From contig NZ_SNWA01000002.1 in NCBI RefSeq assembly GCF_004361815.1, forward strand, positions 2,790,001 through 2,854,000: a stretch of 64,000 bases of DNA, in the 5' to 3' direction. The notes beneath the pieces are model-generated. The model saw only the letters and a list, made by a program, of their open reading frames with translations. It did no database searches and was not told the origin of the DNA. Below are positions 62,786-64,000 of this stretch, in pieces; position 1 is the stretch's first letter, and every line of letters starts with the position of its first letter. The DNA comes from Paraburkholderia sp. BL10I2N1 (lineage in GTDB: Bacteria; Pseudomonadota; Gammaproteobacteria; Burkholderiales; Burkholderiaceae). The position numbers and the translations under genes were made by a program.

Positions 62786-63425
62786 AGCAAGAAGCAAGGC
62801 GCCGGACGCGGCTTCGACGATCGCGCAGCGCGCGGCCGGGTCGGTGTGGCAGGAGTCCCCGCTCGTCGGCGTGGAGGATCTGCTCAAGGCGAATCACGCA
62901 GCCGCATCGAAGAAATTCCGTTTGGGCGAGCGGCCGTTTCTCGAACTCGTGAACCTGCGCGGCGATCCTGCCGATGCGGCGTTCGCGAGCGCGGTGGCAA
63001 ACGTGACGGGTTGCCGTCCGCCTGCAAAACCGAATACGGTTGTCCGTGGCAACGGCTATGACGTGCTGTGGCTTGGTCCCGACGAGTTCCTCGTGCGTTC
63101 GCAACAGCAGCAGGGAGCGACGCTCGAAGTGAAACTTCGCGAGGCGCTGGCAGGACAGTTCGCGTCGGCGGTGGATGTCGGCAGCGGCTATACGGTGCTC
63201 GAAGTGAGCGGAGAGAACGTGCGTGATGTGATCGCGCGAGGCTGTCCGCTCGATCTGCATCCGCGCGTCCTCGCGCCGGGGCAATGCGCGCAGAGTCATT
63301 ACTTCAAGGCGTCGATCGTGCTGGTGCCGGTGTCGGACGATACATACGAGCTTGTGATACGCCGCAGCTTCGCCGACTATTTCTGCCGGATCATGCTCGA
63401 CGCGGCTGCGCCGCTGATGTCGTGA
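62775..63425 (+). CDS. soxG: Sarcosine oxidase subunit gamma
   Basis: A 216-residue subunit with a GcvT-like fold that stabilises the complex. Features include RGNGYDVLWLGPDEFLVRSQ and SGYTVLEVSGENVRDVIARG, then GCPLDLHPRVLAPGQCAQSH. The start at 62775 lies inside soxA and gives the family-length N-terminus. Its stop overlaps the next gene's GTG start (GTGA). Confidence 0.9.
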   Translation: MWNEARSKAPDAASTIAQRAAGSVWQESPLVGVEDLLKANHAAASKKFRLGERPFLELVNLRGDPADAAFASAVANVTGCRPPAKPNTVVRGNGYDVLWLGPDEFLVRSQQQQGATLEVKLREALAGQFASAVDVGSGYTVLEVSGENVRDVIARGCPLDLHPRVLAPGQCAQSHYFKASIVLVPVSDDTYELVIRRSFADYFCRIMLDAAAPLMS

Positions 63426-63883
63426 AACCCGTCGAGTCCATTGCGTCTTTTGCACCGCCGCCGCGCGCTGGGCGCGGCTGGCGCGTGTTCATCGACGAAC
63501 TCGTCGTCACCGCGCGCATCGGCATTCATGCACACGAGCATGAAGCGCCGCAGCCCCTGGTGATCGACGCGAGCCTTGCCTATAGCGGCGAGCCGTCGGA
63601 GGATAGCGCGCACGCGATGATCGACTATGAGCGGTATTGCGAACGTGTCACGGCGTTTCTTTCGCGCAAGCCGCATACCCGTCTGCTCGAAACACTCGTG
63701 GTAAAACTCGCTGTGCTTTCGTTCAGCGAATGGCCGGCGCTCCATGCGCTGACAATCGCGCTGCACAAGCCGAAGATTCGCGAAGGCACGCGACGTATTG
63801 GCGTGGAACTCGACTGGACGCGCGCCGACTACGAAGCGTGGCGCGTGCAGGCGCGTTTGCGGGCCGAAACCGCGTCGGTTTGA
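63422..63883 (+). CDS. folB: Dihydroneopterin aldolase-like protein (FolB family)
   Basis: A 153-residue protein starting at a GTG that overlaps the soxG stop (GTGA). It has the FolB fold signature DELVVTARIGIHAHEHEAPQ (the family's IGVxxxE element), then YERYCERVTAFLSRKPHTRL with a typical middle helix and LHKPKIREGTRRIGVELDWT near the end. FolB makes hydroxymethyldihydropterin in folate synthesis. In a sarcosine operon it would support the supply of tetrahydrofolate for one-carbon transfer. A second, standard folB is probably elsewhere in the genome. Confidence 0.82.
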   Translation: MKPVESIASFAPPPRAGRGWRVFIDELVVTARIGIHAHEHEAPQPLVIDASLAYSGEPSEDSAHAMIDYERYCERVTAFLSRKPHTRLLETLVVKLAVLSFSEWPALHALTIALHKPKIREGTRRIGVELDWTRADYEAWRVQARLRAETASV

Positions 63884-63908
63884 ACGACACGAAAGCGAGG
63901 TCTTGACC

Positions 63909-64000
63909 ATGCCACGCGCCCAGACGTCCCAACTCGTCAAACAGGCCTACGAGGCAGGCGATCCCGGTGCAGCCGTGGCGCTGCTCGAGCAAAGCATTGC
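63909..64000 (+). CDS. Start of an unrecognised gene, cut by the window edge
   Basis: The first 30 residues (MPRAQTSQLVKQAYEAGDPG, then AAVALLEQSI) are visible, following folB by 25 bp on the same strand. The start codon is reasonable and the sequence is helical, but too little is seen to assign a family. It is probably part of the sarcosine operon. Confidence 0.5.
   Translation, partial: MPRAQTSQLVKQAYEAGDPGAAVALLEQSI

Overview
The window is GC-rich and dense with genes in overlapping operons. Its content points to a soil- or plant-associated member of the Burkholderiaceae, most likely Paraburkholderia or a close relative. Pointers are a complete heterotetrameric sarcosine oxidase operon behind a GlxA-type regulator, a BetR-domain response regulator, a MocR/EamA pair, a remnant of a Burkholderia-type porin and a FlhD-like protein. 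The genus is inferred from gene content only. No rRNA, tRNA, CRISPR array or complete insertion sequence was seen.

Layout. 1-2030: end of a quinone oxidoreductase and three small exported proteins. 2235-9219: a minus-strand ddpXABCDF operon (D-Ala-D-Ala dipeptidase plus dipeptide ABC importer) behind an RpiR-type regulator. 9370-17834: a signalling island with a hybrid kinase, a receiver-PAS-kinase, a LuxR-type response regulator, two paralogous 102-residue proteins at its two ends, small unknown proteins, a periplasmic binding-like protein, a transposase-derived protein and a FlhD-like protein without FlhC. Three transcription units here share one promoter architecture with identical spacing. 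17855-33022: a DMT exporter and MocR regulator, an orphan TAXI binding protein with a zinc-ribbon membrane protein, a DHA2 drug exporter with its TetR regulator, an IclR remnant, a lone receiver, a Zur-like gene with an apparent frameshift, a TPR protein, two glutathione transferases, a NERD-ATPase and a phosphoribosyltransferase-HAD fusion. 33179-36398: a second signalling module made of an exported molybdopterin-domain-like protein, a hybrid kinase and a BetR-receiver regulator.

36677-46638: an ArnT-like membrane glycosyltransferase, a three-gene RND efflux operon and a PmrAB/QseBC-type two-component system. Triplicate CTTAA repeats with an 11-bp period lie 89 bp upstream of the start codons of both the glycosyltransferase and the efflux operon, which suggests both answer to that system. 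46592-50621: a DAO-family oxidoreductase, then a disturbed stretch with a porin remnant, a small AT-richer island carrying a CHAP/NlpC-like hydrolase with a secreted partner, and a frameshifted C39-like gene. 50766-53786: trans-3-hydroxy-L-proline catabolism with a GntR regulator and a strong terminator. 53826-64000: zwf, a GlxA/GbdR-type regulator, and divergent sdaA-soxBDAG-folB for sarcosine, folate and serine metabolism.

The most novel material is the 9.4-17.8 kb signalling island with its shared promoters and its paralog/FlhD-like pair. The CTTAA-box regulon and the hydrolase/partner island come next.
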